A stretch of DNA of 64,000 nucleotides from Oscillibacter faecalis_A (GTDB taxonomy: Bacteria; Bacillota; Clostridia; Oscillospirales; Oscillospiraceae): contig NZ_JARFXX010000004.1 in the NCBI RefSeq assembly GCF_029218125.1, positions 1 to 64,000 of the forward strand, read 5' to 3'. The stretch's first letter is position 1; each line of letters starts with the position of its first letter. Positions 47,359 through 55,901 of the stretch are shown here, in pieces. Below the pieces are notes generated by a model, which worked only from the letters and a program-made list of their open reading frames with translations, was not told the origin of the DNA and searched no databases. The translations under genes were made by a program, and so were the position numbers.

Positions 47359-47387
47359 TTGATTTGTTCATATATTTCCTGTATACT
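47359..47387 (+). promoter_or_regulatory. Promoter of the 648-residue membrane protein gene
   Basis: TTGATT (47359-47364), a 17-base spacer, and TATACT (47382-47387), about 40 bases before ATG 47429 with its GGAAAGGAGG site. Confidence 0.75.
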
Positions 47388-47428
47388 GTATACATTGCAT
47401 CCAAAATCACGGAAAGGAGGGCAATTTC

Positions 47429-49375
47429 ATGCCCTTTACCTTCAATTTCAGCAATTTTGGCGGCTTTGGCCAAGGCGGCTGGCAGCCCGGAGGTCAGAGC
47501 GGACAGGACGCCGGCTATTCCCGGCCCCAGCGGGAGCGTAAGCCCCGCAAGCCCATCGGCACACCTCTGACCCGGACGCTCATCAACCTTGCTGTGACAG
47601 CGGTGGTGGGACTGGTATACTTCTATGTGGAGCTGCCGGTCCTCAATCCCCATGCCGAGGAATTTTATGTCTTCGTGTTTTTGCTCTGCGCCGTGTACTG
47701 CGGTTGCGCGGTGCTGACCTCCGGTTTTCAGGGCACCGGAGCCAAGGGGTATCTTGGCTTTGTGAAAAAGCAGTGCACCGTGCCGTTTTTCGTGGTCATT
47801 GCCCTGATATGCGCCGTTGCCGTTGGCTCCATCGCCTCGTGGGTGGTGCTGCGGGCCGGAGCGTACAGCAAACTGCTGCCCCTGACCACCGGCGACTTTG
47901 CCTCGGAGGTGGAGGAAATCCGCTATAACCAGATTCCCATGCTGGACAGTGACTCCGCTGCCCGTCTCGGCAGCCGTAAGCTGGGCGAGCTGGCGGATAT
48001 GGTGTCCCAGTTTGAAATTCTGCCCTCCTACACCCAAATCAACTATCAGGGCCGCCCGGTGCGGGTCACCAGCCTTGCCTATGGTGACCTCATCAAATGG
48101 CTCACCAACCGCTCTAACGGTCTGCCCGCCTATATCATCATCGACATGGTGACGCAGGAGGCGGAGGTGGTCCGGCTGGACGAGGGTATGAAGTACACCA
48201 CGGCGGAGCATTTCTCCCGGAACCTGAACCGGCATCTGCGGTTCCGTTATCCCACGATGATGTTCGATGAGCCGGTATTTGAGATCGACGAGGAGGGAAC
48301 GCCCTACTGGGTCTGCCCCCGCGTTGTCAAGACCATCGGTCTGTTCGGCGGCACGGATATTCACGGCGCCGTGCTGGTGAACGCCATCACCGGCGAGAGC
48401 CAATACTATGAGGATGTGCCTACTTGGGTGGACCGGCTGTACTCCGCCAATATCATCATGGAGCAGTATGACTATTACGGCCAGTTCCATAACGGCTTTT
48501 TAAACGCCTATTTCGGCCAGCGGGATGTGACGCTGACCACGGATGGCTGGAACTATATTGCCATCAACGATGACGTCTATATGTACACCGGCGTCACCTC
48601 TGTGACTTCCGACCAGTCCAACATCGGCTTTATCCTCTCCAACCAGCGGACAAAGGAAACGAAGTTTTACCCCTGTGCCGGTGCTACGGAAAATTCGGCC
48701 AGAGAGTCCGCTCAGAGTCAGGTGCAGCAGATGCGCTACACCGCCACGTTCCCGCTGCTGCTGAACATCGCCGATCAGCCCACGTACTTCATGGCGCTGA
48801 AGGGCGAGGACGGTTTGGTGAAGATGTACGCCATGGTGAACGTCCAACAGTACAACATTGTGGAGACCGGGCAGACGGTAGGAGCCTGCGAGAAAAATTA
48901 CCGCCAGACACTTCTGGATAACGGCATCATTGACCGCATAGACGCAGAGGTGCCTGAGGAAACGGATTTCCAGAAAATGACAGGTACTATTGCGGAGATT
49001 CGCAGCGCGGTCATTGAGGGCACCAGCGTTTATTATCTCCGCTTTGAGGGGGAGGACGGCTTCTTGGTGTATGCCAGCGCGGCAACGATTCCCAGTGCTC
49101 CGCTGCTGAATGTGGGAGATTCTGTGACCGTCTACTGGACCGGCAGCGGTCAATGGATCACCGCTCGGAGTATTGTGGTGGAGAACCGGGCTGTGGCCGC
49201 CCCGCCGGAGGAACCGGCGGCGGAAGAGAAAACTGACTTGGGAGATAGTCCGGTTGCAGACGCAGATACAAGCGCGGTACGAAATGCGTCAGATGATCCT
49301 ATGGAATCGCTGGCTGGCGGCGAATTGGGGTGGACAGACCCCAATGAATATGTGTTTTATAATGCGAGCAACTGA
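47429..49375 (+). CDS. Large membrane-anchored protein, unknown
   Basis: A 648-residue protein. The first 45 residues are Gly/Gln/Arg-rich and low in complexity (GGFGQGGWQPGGQSGQ). Then come three hydrophobic segments (about 50-70, 78-95, 115-135), and a long soluble part of about 440 residues with many beta strands and a DIHGAVLVNAITGES-like element (TDIHGAVLVNAITGESQYYEDV), resembling propeptide (PepSY-like) folds. A late region looks like an OB-fold (FQKMTGTIAEIRSAVIEGTSVYYLRF). The acidic tail is disordered. It stands alone between two terminators. No function assigned. Confidence 0.7.
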   Translation: MPFTFNFSNFGGFGQGGWQPGGQSGQDAGYSRPQRERKPRKPIGTPLTRTLINLAVTAVVGLVYFYVELPVLNPHAEEFYVFVFLLCAVYCGCAVLTSGFQGTGAKGYLGFVKKQCTVPFFVVIALICAVAVGSIASWVVLRAGAYSKLLPLTTGDFASEVEEIRYNQIPMLDSDSAARLGSRKLGELADMVSQFEILPSYTQINYQGRPVRVTSLAYGDLIKWLTNRSNGLPAYIIIDMVTQEAEVVRLDEGMKYTTAEHFSRNLNRHLRFRYPTMMFDEPVFEIDEEGTPYWVCPRVVKTIGLFGGTDIHGAVLVNAITGESQYYEDVPTWVDRLYSANIIMEQYDYYGQFHNGFLNAYFGQRDVTLTTDGWNYIAINDDVYMYTGVTSVTSDQSNIGFILSNQRTKETKFYPCAGATENSARESAQSQVQQMRYTATFPLLLNIADQPTYFMALKGEDGLVKMYAMVNVQQYNIVETGQTVGACEKNYRQTLLDNGIIDRIDAEVPEETDFQKMTGTIAEIRSAVIEGTSVYYLRFEGEDGFLVYASAATIPSAPLLNVGDSVTVYWTGSGQWITARSIVVENRAVAAPPEEPAAEEKTDLGDSPVADADTSAVRNASDDPMESLAGGELGWTDPNEYVFYNASN

Positions 49376-49395
49376 ATAGGAAAATAGTAACTAAC

Positions 49396-49433
49396 GGCCG
49401 ACGCGGGGCATAAGTGCCCCGCGTCGGCCTTTC
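49396..49433. terminator. Strong terminator after the membrane protein gene
   Basis: A 15-bp perfect stem (arms 49396-49410 and 49415-49429), loop TAAG, then TTTC. The plus-strand gene ends 18 bases upstream. Confidence 0.85.
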
Positions 49434-49491
49434 TTGTCAGAACCGTCAAATTCCTATGGGAATTTTTGGATAGGACAAAATCTGCTTTCCG

Positions 49492-49520
49492 TTGTAAATA
49501 CAGCGCCGGTGTGGTATAGT
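49492..49520 (+). promoter_or_regulatory. Promoter of the MBL-fold gene
   Basis: TTGTAA (49492-49497), a 17-base spacer, and TATAGT (49515-49520), 32 bases before ATG 49552. Confidence 0.75.
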
Positions 49521-49551
49521 GCAAACAACAAAATAAGAAAGGAATCGTGTG

Positions 49552-50502
49552 ATGCTGGCTCTGGATTTTATCAACGTAGGCAACGGTGATTCCATTCTGA
49601 TTCGCGAGCTGGAAAACGGACAGCAGCGGTACGCGCTGATGGTGGACTTTGGCCATGACTGCCTTGTGCGGGATGACCACCCCGGCGAGCTGGACCCCCG
49701 CTCCCAGCGCATCTATGCCGGGGACTTTCTCCGGGAGCTGGGTGTGGAGCGTCTGGATATGGCGCTGACAACGCATTTCCACAGGGACCACATCGGCGGG
49801 CTGGGCCGGGTGCTGGACGCCGCCAGGGTCGGCACGTTTGTAACAACCTATCTGCCGCCGCCCAATGCGCCGGAGCTGGAGCCGGACGAGGACAACGGAC
49901 TGCCGAAGGCCGCCCGGAACGCGCTGCGCTGTGTGCAGCTTTACACGAAGGCACTACAGAGCCATTCGGACCGCATTGAGCGGTTTTGCTGCATTCCGGG
50001 GACGGAGACCGTCACGCTGCAGTTGACGCCGGAGCTGAAAATGGATATTCTCTGCGGGGAGCCCGCGCTGTACCGCCGGCAAAGGGAGGTCTACGACGCT
50101 GCATACGCCGGGGAGCGGAACGGCTATGACCTCATCCGCTGGGCAAAATCCATGAATGTGTGCTCTCTGCGCCAGCGGCTCTATTACCATGGCCGGGAAA
50201 TCGTTTTGGGCGGAGACGCCTACGCCCATGTGTGGGAAACGGTGAATCTGACGCCCTGCGATATTCTGAAGGTGCCGCATCATGGGTCCCTTGCCTCCAC
50301 CTCCCGGAAGCTGCTGGAGCATCTGCGGCCGAAAACGGCGGTGGTGACGGTAGCGGCCCGGCGGCCGGACGAGCGGCCGCACCCATACATCGTGTCGCTG
50401 CTGCGGGAGTACGCGGAGGAGGTCTATTTTACCGATGCGGTGGAAATTCCGGGCCTTGTGGAGCCGGAATTTCACAGGTCTGTCCACTTGGAGGTGGAAT
50501 GA
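49552..50502 (+). CDS. ComEC/Rec2-like metallo-beta-lactamase-fold protein
   Basis: A 316-residue soluble hydrolase-fold protein. ATG 49552 is chosen (AAAGGA 8 bases upstream); a GTG lies one codon before. The metal-binding motif is TTHFHRDHIGGLGRVLDA (H-x-H-x-D-H), followed by the later VPHHGSLAST that is typical of the ComEC/Rec2 C-terminal MBL domain. It has no membrane segments, so it is not a competence channel itself. The substrate is unknown, possibly nucleic acid or a phosphoester. The end is 61 bases before the next gene. Confidence 0.82.
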   Translation: MLALDFINVGNGDSILIRELENGQQRYALMVDFGHDCLVRDDHPGELDPRSQRIYAGDFLRELGVERLDMALTTHFHRDHIGGLGRVLDAARVGTFVTTYLPPPNAPELEPDEDNGLPKAARNALRCVQLYTKALQSHSDRIERFCCIPGTETVTLQLTPELKMDILCGEPALYRRQREVYDAAYAGERNGYDLIRWAKSMNVCSLRQRLYYHGREIVLGGDAYAHVWETVNLTPCDILKVPHHGSLASTSRKLLEHLRPKTAVVTVAARRPDERPHPYIVSLLREYAEEVYFTDAVEIPGLVEPEFHRSVHLEVE

Positions 50503-50563
50503 AACGGCTGGTTTGAGGGCGGCTGAACAGGCCGCCCTTTTTTGTTGAAAAGGAGAGAGAACA

Positions 50564-51703
50564 TTGGAGCTGTTGGAATTTGATATTTTGCAGAGCGGAG
50601 TGGTGATATTGCTGCTGCTGTCCGCGGGAGAGCTGCTGGGGCGTCTTTGCCGGGGTACCGTGCCGGGGATTTTGATGGCGGGGGTGTTGTTTGTGGCCGG
50701 CTGCTGGAGCGGTTTGCTCCCGGCGGATTTGCAGCAGTTGGCGGGACTGGCGCAGCTTACCCCGGTGGCCATCCTGATGACCATTGCCAGCATGGGCGCG
50801 TCCATGAGCCTGCGGCAGTTTGCCGCTAACTGGCGGGTGGCGGCGGTGGCCGCGATGACGTACATCGGTCAGGTATTGGCGGTGTTTCTGGTTATCGGCG
50901 GGTTGTTCGGCGTAAATATGGCGGTGGGCGGACTGCCCGGCGGTATGGCGGCTGCCCTCATCGTACAGGAGCGGGCGCGGACGCTGGGCTACGATCAGGT
51001 CATTGTGCTGTCCGTGCTGGTGCTGACCACGCAGGCCCTTATCGGCTGCCCTGTGGCGGCGGCGTGCATCCGCCGGGAGGCGAAGCGTCTGCGGACACTG
51101 CCGGGGGACGCACAGGCGGCGACTGCGGAGCAGTCCCGCCCCCGCCGCTGGAAGGATGTGCAGTACGGCGCGCTGCTGCGGCTGTATATTGCGGCGTGGG
51201 CGGCATCCCGGCTGGAAATGCTGACGGGCGTTTCCCGCTATGTGCTGGCACTGCTTATCGGTCTGGCGCTGGCAAGCGTGGGCTTTCTTGCAAAGGATGA
51301 AATGGCAAGGACCAAAAGCGACGGGTTCCTTTTTTATCTGCTGATGTCCTCTGTTATCGCGGGTTTCGGCTCCGCAAAGCCGGAGATGTTCGGCCAAATG
51401 CTCCCGATTCTGGTGCTGACGCTGGCGGCGTCCACCGCCGGTGCGATTTTGGCATCCACCCTGACCGGGCGGCTGCTGGGAATCTCCGTGCCGATGAGCA
51501 TGGCACTGGGGATGAATGTGATGGTGGGCTTTCCCATGAATATGCTCATCTCACAGGAAATTATTGAGGGACTGACGGAGGACGCGGCGGAGCGGCAGCG
51601 TCTCATGAACGAGATCGCGGCAAAAATGGTGCTGGGCGGCATGGTCACCACCACATTCCTCGCCACCCTTGCGGCGGGACTGCTGGCGCCCCTGATGCAC
51701 TGA
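50564..51703 (+). CDS. Polytopic membrane protein, transporter-like
   Basis: A 379-residue protein with about ten hydrophobic segments. TTG 50564 is used with GGAG 8 bases before. The sequence shows an inverted-topology-like pattern with gly-rich breaks (VGGLPGGMAAALIVQE, VMVGFPMNMLISQEII) reminiscent of Na+/glutamate (GltS-like) or other secondary carriers, but I cannot assign a family. It probably shares the promoter of the MBL gene. It ends just before the shared terminator at 51715-51746. Confidence 0.65.
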   Translation: MELLEFDILQSGVVILLLLSAGELLGRLCRGTVPGILMAGVLFVAGCWSGLLPADLQQLAGLAQLTPVAILMTIASMGASMSLRQFAANWRVAAVAAMTYIGQVLAVFLVIGGLFGVNMAVGGLPGGMAAALIVQERARTLGYDQVIVLSVLVLTTQALIGCPVAAACIRREAKRLRTLPGDAQAATAEQSRPRRWKDVQYGALLRLYIAAWAASRLEMLTGVSRYVLALLIGLALASVGFLAKDEMARTKSDGFLFYLLMSSVIAGFGSAKPEMFGQMLPILVLTLAASTAGAILASTLTGRLLGISVPMSMALGMNVMVGFPMNMLISQEIIEGLTEDAAERQRLMNEIAAKMVLGGMVTTTFLATLAAGLLAPLMH

Positions 51704-51714
51704 AGAAAGAAAAA

Positions 51715-51746
51715 CAGCCCCCTCGGTTAGAGGGAGCTGTTTTTGA
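51715..51746. terminator. Bidirectional terminator between convergent genes
   Basis: AACAGCCCCCTC and GAGGGAGCTGTT arms (one mismatch), followed by TTTTT on the plus strand and preceded by A residues, so it serves both the transporter-like gene and the DMT gene. Confidence 0.75.
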
Positions 51747-51759
51747 TAGTTAGAGAATT

Positions 51760-52668
51760 TTACAGGTCAAAAATGCCCATGATGGCAATGCCGATGACCA
51801 CCAGACAGATCATGCCGTAGTGCTTCCAGGAGAGCTTTTCCTTCAGGAACAGCCGGCTCCACAGTACGGAGGCGGCGCAGTAGGAGGAAATGATGGGGGC
51901 GGACATGGCAAGGTGAGAGGTATCCGCGATGGCATAGATATAGGCGAACTGGCCCGCAGTCTCGCAGATGGCGCCCAGATACTTGGGTCCCTCCATTTTC
52001 GGCACCAGCCGGTCCTTTTTGATGAGCACCACGTAGATAAAGCAAAATACGGCGGCGGCGAGGAACGTCAGCTCATAGGCGCAGTTGGCGCTGCCCTCAT
52101 CCAGCGTTTCCAGCACGCGGTTATCGGCAAAGGTGCCGGCGGCATCCAGAATGCAGTAGGCCACCGGCAGGGCCAGCGCTAAAAAGCTCTTGGCGTATTT
52201 GTAGTTACCGTCCTTCTGCCGCTCCGCCCGAAGCTCTGGGTCCTCCGTGGCGTCCACCACGCCGAGGCCGATAGCGCCGACGCACACCAGTGCGATGGCA
52301 AGCAGGGCCAGCGGGGAGTAGTCCTCGCCGCCCACGAACAGCAGCGTCAGCACCGCCACCAGCGCACCGGAGGAATTGCAGATGGGGGAGGACACGGACA
52401 GCTCAATGTACCGCAGGCCCAGATAGCCCAGCGCCATAGAGCTGATATACAGCAGGGAAATCGGCAGATAGGTCCAGATCACGGACCAACTGATCTCCGT
52501 GCCGCCGACGAAAATCTCGTAAGCGGCGTGAAGACCCATGACCACGCCTACGGCGATGACCATTTTTAAATGGCTGTATTTGTCGCTGCCATCCCGGCAG
52601 CCGATTTTAGAAAAGAGGTCGCTGCCGCTCCAGCACAGGAGGGTAATCAGGGAAAGCCAAAGCCACAT
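51760..52668 (-). CDS. EamA/DMT-type transporter
   Basis: A 302-residue membrane protein with ten predicted transmembrane segments arranged as two EamA halves. The first begins MWLWLSLITLLCWSGSDLFSKIG. The typical LRYIELSVSSPICNSSGALVAVL and, in the second half, SAPIISSYCAASVLWSRLFLKEKLSWKHY are present (the conserved E-x-L...Y near the end). Probably an exporter of a small metabolite; the substrate cannot be told. It lies directly downstream of the PLP enzyme gene (30 bases), perhaps co-transcribed with it. Confidence 0.85.
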   Translation of the reverse strand: MWLWLSLITLLCWSGSDLFSKIGCRDGSDKYSHLKMVIAVGVVMGLHAAYEIFVGGTEISWSVIWTYLPISLLYISSMALGYLGLRYIELSVSSPICNSSGALVAVLTLLFVGGEDYSPLALLAIALVCVGAIGLGVVDATEDPELRAERQKDGNYKYAKSFLALALPVAYCILDAAGTFADNRVLETLDEGSANCAYELTFLAAAVFCFIYVVLIKKDRLVPKMEGPKYLGAICETAGQFAYIYAIADTSHLAMSAPIISSYCAASVLWSRLFLKEKLSWKHYGMICLVVIGIAIMGIFDL

Positions 52669-52698
52669 AGGGGAAATACTCCTTTATTTTTGATTGAA

Positions 52699-53979
52699 TT
52701 ACAGAGTCACGATTCCGGCCTCCACCAGCTTTTGGAGGCTCATAAGGATGCCGAGCTTGGCATGATACCATGTCAGGCCGCCCTGAAAATAAACGGCGTA
52801 GGGCTCACGGATGGGACCGTCGGCGGAAAGCTCAATGGAGCTGCCCTGCACAAAGGCACCGGCGGCCATGATGACATCACTGTCATAGCCGGGCATGGCC
52901 CACGGCTCCGGAGTCACGTAGCTGTCCACCGGTGCGGCGGCCTGAATGCCCTTGCAGAAGGCCACCATGGCCTCCCGGCTCCCCAGCGTCACCGCCTGAA
53001 TGATGTCATGGCGGCTTTCTGTGGCGTTGGGAACGCAGGCAAAGCCCAGCTTTTCATAGATGTTGGCGGCAAATACGGCGCCCTTCAGCGCGCCGGACAC
53101 CACCGTGGGGGACAGGAACAGACCTTGGTAAAACGCGGGCATCAGGCCAAGGTTGGCGCCGACCTCCTGCCCCAGACCCGGGGCGGAGAGGCGGTAGGCG
53201 CAGCGTTCCACGCACTCCTTCGTGCCGCAGATGTACCCGCCGATAGGGGCAAGGCCGCCGCCGGGATTTTTGATGAGGGAACCGACTACCATGTCGGCGC
53301 CCATGTCGGAGGGCTCCATGCGCTCCACAAATTCGCCGTAGCAGTTGTCCACCATGACCTTGACGTCCGGCTTGATCTCCTTGCAGAAGCGAATGAGAGC
53401 GCCGATCTGGTCCACAGAGAAGCTGGGCCGGGTGGCGTAGCCCTTGGAGCGCTGAATGGTAATGAGCTTGGTGCGCGGATTGATCTTGGAGCGGATAGCG
53501 TCATAGTCAAAGGTTCCGTCCGGCTTCAGGTCCGCCTGCGCGTAGGTCACGCCGTATTCCTTCAGGGAGCACTTGCTCTCCCGGATGCCGATGACCTCCT
53601 CCAGCGTATCGTAGGGTGCGCCCACGGGGGAGAGCAGCTCGTCCCCCGGCAGCAGATTGGCGGAGAGGGCCACCGTCAGGGCGTGGGTGCCGCAGGTAAT
53701 CTGAGGCCGCACCAGCGCTGCCTCCGTGTGGAACACATCGGCATAGACCCGCTCTAAATTGTCCCGGCCCTCGTCATCGTAGCCGTAGCCGGTGGTGGCG
53801 GCGAAGTGGGCGGCGTTCACCCGGTTTTTCTGCATGGCCGCCAGCACCTTTGCCTGATTGTACTCAGCGGTCTGGTCAATGGCATCAAACCGGGGGCGGA
53901 GTGACGCGAGGACCTCCTCGCCGTATTCATATGCAGCCCGGCTGACGCCAAGCTGCTCGTACATCGCTTCCATTTTCAT
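52699..53979 (-). CDS. PLP-dependent methionine-gamma-lyase-family / aluminium resistance protein
   Basis: A 426-residue fold-type I PLP enzyme of the family often called aluminium resistance protein (YnbB-like). The start MKMEAMYEQLGVSRAAYEYGEE, FAATTGYGYDDEGRDNLE, and TCGTHALTVALSANLLPGDELL are family hallmarks. The PLP lysine is in QRSKGYATRPSF and the aspartate in VMVDNCYGEFVE. The likely activity is C-S lyase-like. It overlaps the AbrB-type gene by 4 bases, a conserved pair in these bacteria. Confidence 0.9.
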   Translation of the reverse strand: MKMEAMYEQLGVSRAAYEYGEEVLASLRPRFDAIDQTAEYNQAKVLAAMQKNRVNAAHFAATTGYGYDDEGRDNLERVYADVFHTEAALVRPQITCGTHALTVALSANLLPGDELLSPVGAPYDTLEEVIGIRESKCSLKEYGVTYAQADLKPDGTFDYDAIRSKINPRTKLITIQRSKGYATRPSFSVDQIGALIRFCKEIKPDVKVMVDNCYGEFVERMEPSDMGADMVVGSLIKNPGGGLAPIGGYICGTKECVERCAYRLSAPGLGQEVGANLGLMPAFYQGLFLSPTVVSGALKGAVFAANIYEKLGFACVPNATESRHDIIQAVTLGSREAMVAFCKGIQAAAPVDSYVTPEPWAMPGYDSDVIMAAGAFVQGSSIELSADGPIREPYAVYFQGGLTWYHAKLGILMSLQKLVEAGIVTL

Positions 53980-54212
53980 GTATCCTGTTCCTCTTTTCCC
54001 AATAGCTTATCCGCCAGATCATTCAAAATCTCCGGCCGTGTCACCACAAGGCCGCTGGCCTCGTTGCCGAGAATCAGCAGCGTGTCTCCCGGGGAGATAC
54101 CGTAAAACCGGCGGGCCTCCTGCGGAATGACGATTTGGCCCCGGTCACCGACCTTGGCAGTGCCGAAGACCCGGTTTTTCCCCTGTCCCAAAACGTGTTT
54201 GCCAGCAGGCAT
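53976..54212 (-). CDS. AbrB/SpoVT-type transcription regulator
   Basis: A 78-residue DNA-binding protein. The swapped-hairpin motif is FGTAKVGDRGQIVIPQEARRFYGISPGDTL-like (RVFGTAKVGDRGQIVIPQEA, then YGISPGDTLLILG). I use ATG 54212, since the promoter at 54252-54280 puts the transcript start close to the earlier ATG 54242, which would be almost leaderless. The stop overlaps the start of the PLP enzyme gene (ATGA), so it probably controls that operon. Confidence 0.8.
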   Translation of the reverse strand: MPAGKHVLGQGKNRVFGTAKVGDRGQIVIPQEARRFYGISPGDTLLILGNEASGLVVTRPEILNDLADKLLGKEEQDT

Positions 54213-54251
54213 CGTACCGCCGCCCTTCATCATATTTTTCATACTTGTATG

Positions 54252-54280
54252 AATATAGCAGACGCCCGCGCAAAAGGCAA
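54252..54280 (-). promoter_or_regulatory. Promoter of the AbrB-type gene and PLP enzyme
   Basis: On the minus strand TTGCCT (54280-54275), a 17-base spacer, and TATATT (54257-54252). Confidence 0.7.
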
Positions 54281-54333
54281 GTCCAATTACCGCCAAGGAC
54301 CGTTTTTCTGCGAAAATTTGGAACAAATCAACA

Positions 54334-54367
54334 AAAAAGTACGGCACACAAATCGTGTGCCGTACTG
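54334..54367 (-). terminator. Terminator of the NlpC/P60 gene
   Basis: GTACGGCACAC and GTGTGCCGTAC arms (perfect 11 bp) followed on the minus strand by TTTTTTG, 20 bases after the stop of the hydrolase gene. Confidence 0.9.
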
Positions 54368-54384
54368 ATTGCAGTCCATTAAAC

Positions 54385-55284
54385 TCAGCCGAGACGGAGG
54401 CCGCCGACAAAATATGTATTGTAATAGCCGGAGGTCATATCGCTGATGATCACGCCGCCGCTGTTGGCGGAGGAGGCGTGGATGTGCTTGCCGTTGCCGA
54501 TATAGATACCGGCGTGGGAGCAGGCCTTGCCCTTATTGCGGCTGGGATCGTTGAAAAACACCAAATCGCCGGGCTGAAGCTCGGAAATGCTGTAGATTTT
54601 CGTACCCATGCCGCTGAGCCACTGACTGGTGGCGGAGTGGGGCAGGGAATAGCCAGCCTGCTTGAATACGTACATGGTGAAGCCGGAGCAGTCAAAGCCG
54701 CCGGCGGAGGAACCGCCGTAAACATAGCGGGTCCCAAGATGCTGCATGGCGATGTCCACGATAGAGGAGCCGTTGGAGCTGCTGGGATTGTCGGTCAGCA
54801 CCAGCAGATCGCTGCGGATGTAGCCCTCGGTGCCGTATTGGCAGGTCACGGAGTACCAACCGTCCACAAGGCCGTTTACGGTGACAATGGTGCCTGCGTC
54901 AATGGTGGCAAGGCTCTCACTGTCGGTGGAGGGGTCAGAGCGCACATGGACCGTTCCCTCGGGAACACGGCCATAGGTGGTGAAAATGTTATCCTGATCG
55001 ATAATGAGATAATCGGCGGACACGTAGCCAGTGCTGCCGTTATAATCAATTTTATACCAGCCGGGAATGTTGTCATCCAGCAGCGCCACAGCCACGGATT
55101 TATTCAGCGTGGTCACAATACCGGAGGAGGTGCTGGCCTCCGCCCGCAGACGAAGGGAGCTGCCGGTGGTGCAGCCGGCGCCGATGGCCATCTGCCCCTC
55201 AGCGGAGGCAAAGGCGGTGAGCGCCATGGTGGTAAAGGCGGCCAGAACGGCAGCCCGCAGGGCTTTTTTCAAGCTGAGCTTCAT
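54385..55284 (-). CDS. SH3-domain NlpC/P60 peptidoglycan hydrolase
   Basis: A 299-residue secreted endopeptidase. Signal peptide MKLSLKKALRAAVLAAFTTMALTAFASA. Two bacterial SH3 domains follow (SLRLRAEASTSSGIVTTL and VHVRSDPSTDSESLATID), then the NlpC/P60 domain with the catalytic Cys in GGFDCSGFTMYVF, the His in CSHAGIYIGNG, and a third polar residue in KHIHASS. ATG 55284 has AAAGGAAG 7 bases upstream. Likely role: cell-wall remodelling or daughter-cell separation. It ends at a strong terminator. Confidence 0.92.
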   Translation of the reverse strand: MKLSLKKALRAAVLAAFTTMALTAFASAEGQMAIGAGCTTGSSLRLRAEASTSSGIVTTLNKSVAVALLDDNIPGWYKIDYNGSTGYVSADYLIIDQDNIFTTYGRVPEGTVHVRSDPSTDSESLATIDAGTIVTVNGLVDGWYSVTCQYGTEGYIRSDLLVLTDNPSSSNGSSIVDIAMQHLGTRYVYGGSSAGGFDCSGFTMYVFKQAGYSLPHSATSQWLSGMGTKIYSISELQPGDLVFFNDPSRNKGKACSHAGIYIGNGKHIHASSANSGGVIISDMTSGYYNTYFVGGLRLG

Positions 55285-55324
55285 CGAAACGCTTCCTTTC
55301 CTTTGTGTGGGGATGGGGCGGGGC

Positions 55325-55618
55325 TTACTTGCCGGCCAGCGCCCGCTCCAGCCAAATGGAGGCAAAGTCCATCGCCTCGTACAAGCTGCTCTTTTCGCTC
55401 TTTTTTATCACCCGGTCACGGGCCCGCACGGTGGGGTCGGTGAGTTGGAGCTGGAGGGAGACCTTGGTGGCTATATCCAGTCCGTTTTCCTTTTTGCTCT
55501 CCAACACCTGCATCATGACAATATATTTATCAGCCATCGTGCCGTAGTAGATCAGATTGTCGATTCGGCGCAGCGGGTGGCCTTTATAAATCAAGCCTTC
55601 GGTTTTCGTTTCAGCCAT
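55325..55618 (-). CDS. Conserved-type hypothetical protein
   Basis: A 97-residue protein from ATG 55618 (MAETKTEGLIYKGHPLRR) with a GGAAG site. It is predicted alpha/beta: IDNLIYYGTMADKYIVMMQVLES, then VSLQLQLTDPTVRARDRVIKKSE, and a C-terminal helix. No membrane segment. It lies 40 bases upstream of the hydrolase gene on the same strand and may share its promoter region. I do not recognise the family beyond its presence in related Clostridia, as far as I recall. Confidence 0.65.
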   Translation of the reverse strand: MAETKTEGLIYKGHPLRRIDNLIYYGTMADKYIVMMQVLESKKENGLDIATKVSLQLQLTDPTVRARDRVIKKSEKSSLYEAMDFASIWLERALAGK

Positions 55619-55736
55619 GCAAACACTTCCTTGAAAAAAATGTAACCAAATTGTAACATCTTTTATCCGCTTTGTCAACATTTGAAAAACCGGAAAAGAT
55701 TTCCACCCCTCCATCCCCCGGTCCTGTGTGGAGATT

Positions 55737-55752
55737 CACGATCCGGATCGTG
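55737..55752. promoter_or_regulatory. 16-bp palindrome upstream of the glycerate operon
   Basis: CACGATCCGGATCGTG is a perfect palindrome about 50 bases upstream of the promoter at 55801-55829. It looks like an operator or activator site, the regulator being unknown. The stretch 55619-55736 between the divergent genes shows nothing else. Confidence 0.5.
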
Positions 55753-55800
55753 GGAGCGTTTTGTAAAATTTACAGAAAAGCGAAAGAATTTTTACTACAA

Positions 55801-55829
55801 TTACAGCCCCGGCCCTGTTATAGTATAGA
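55801..55829 (+). promoter_or_regulatory. Promoter of the glycerate/decarboxylase operon
   Basis: TTACAG (55801-55806), a 17-base spacer, and TATAGA (55824-55829), 72 bases before ATG 55902. Confidence 0.6.
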
Positions 55830-55901
55830 TACCGATTAGGAGCGACGAAATGGACTTGCATATTCGCTTGCGGGTATTATAATTATAAGGAGGCTACTAT
55901 T

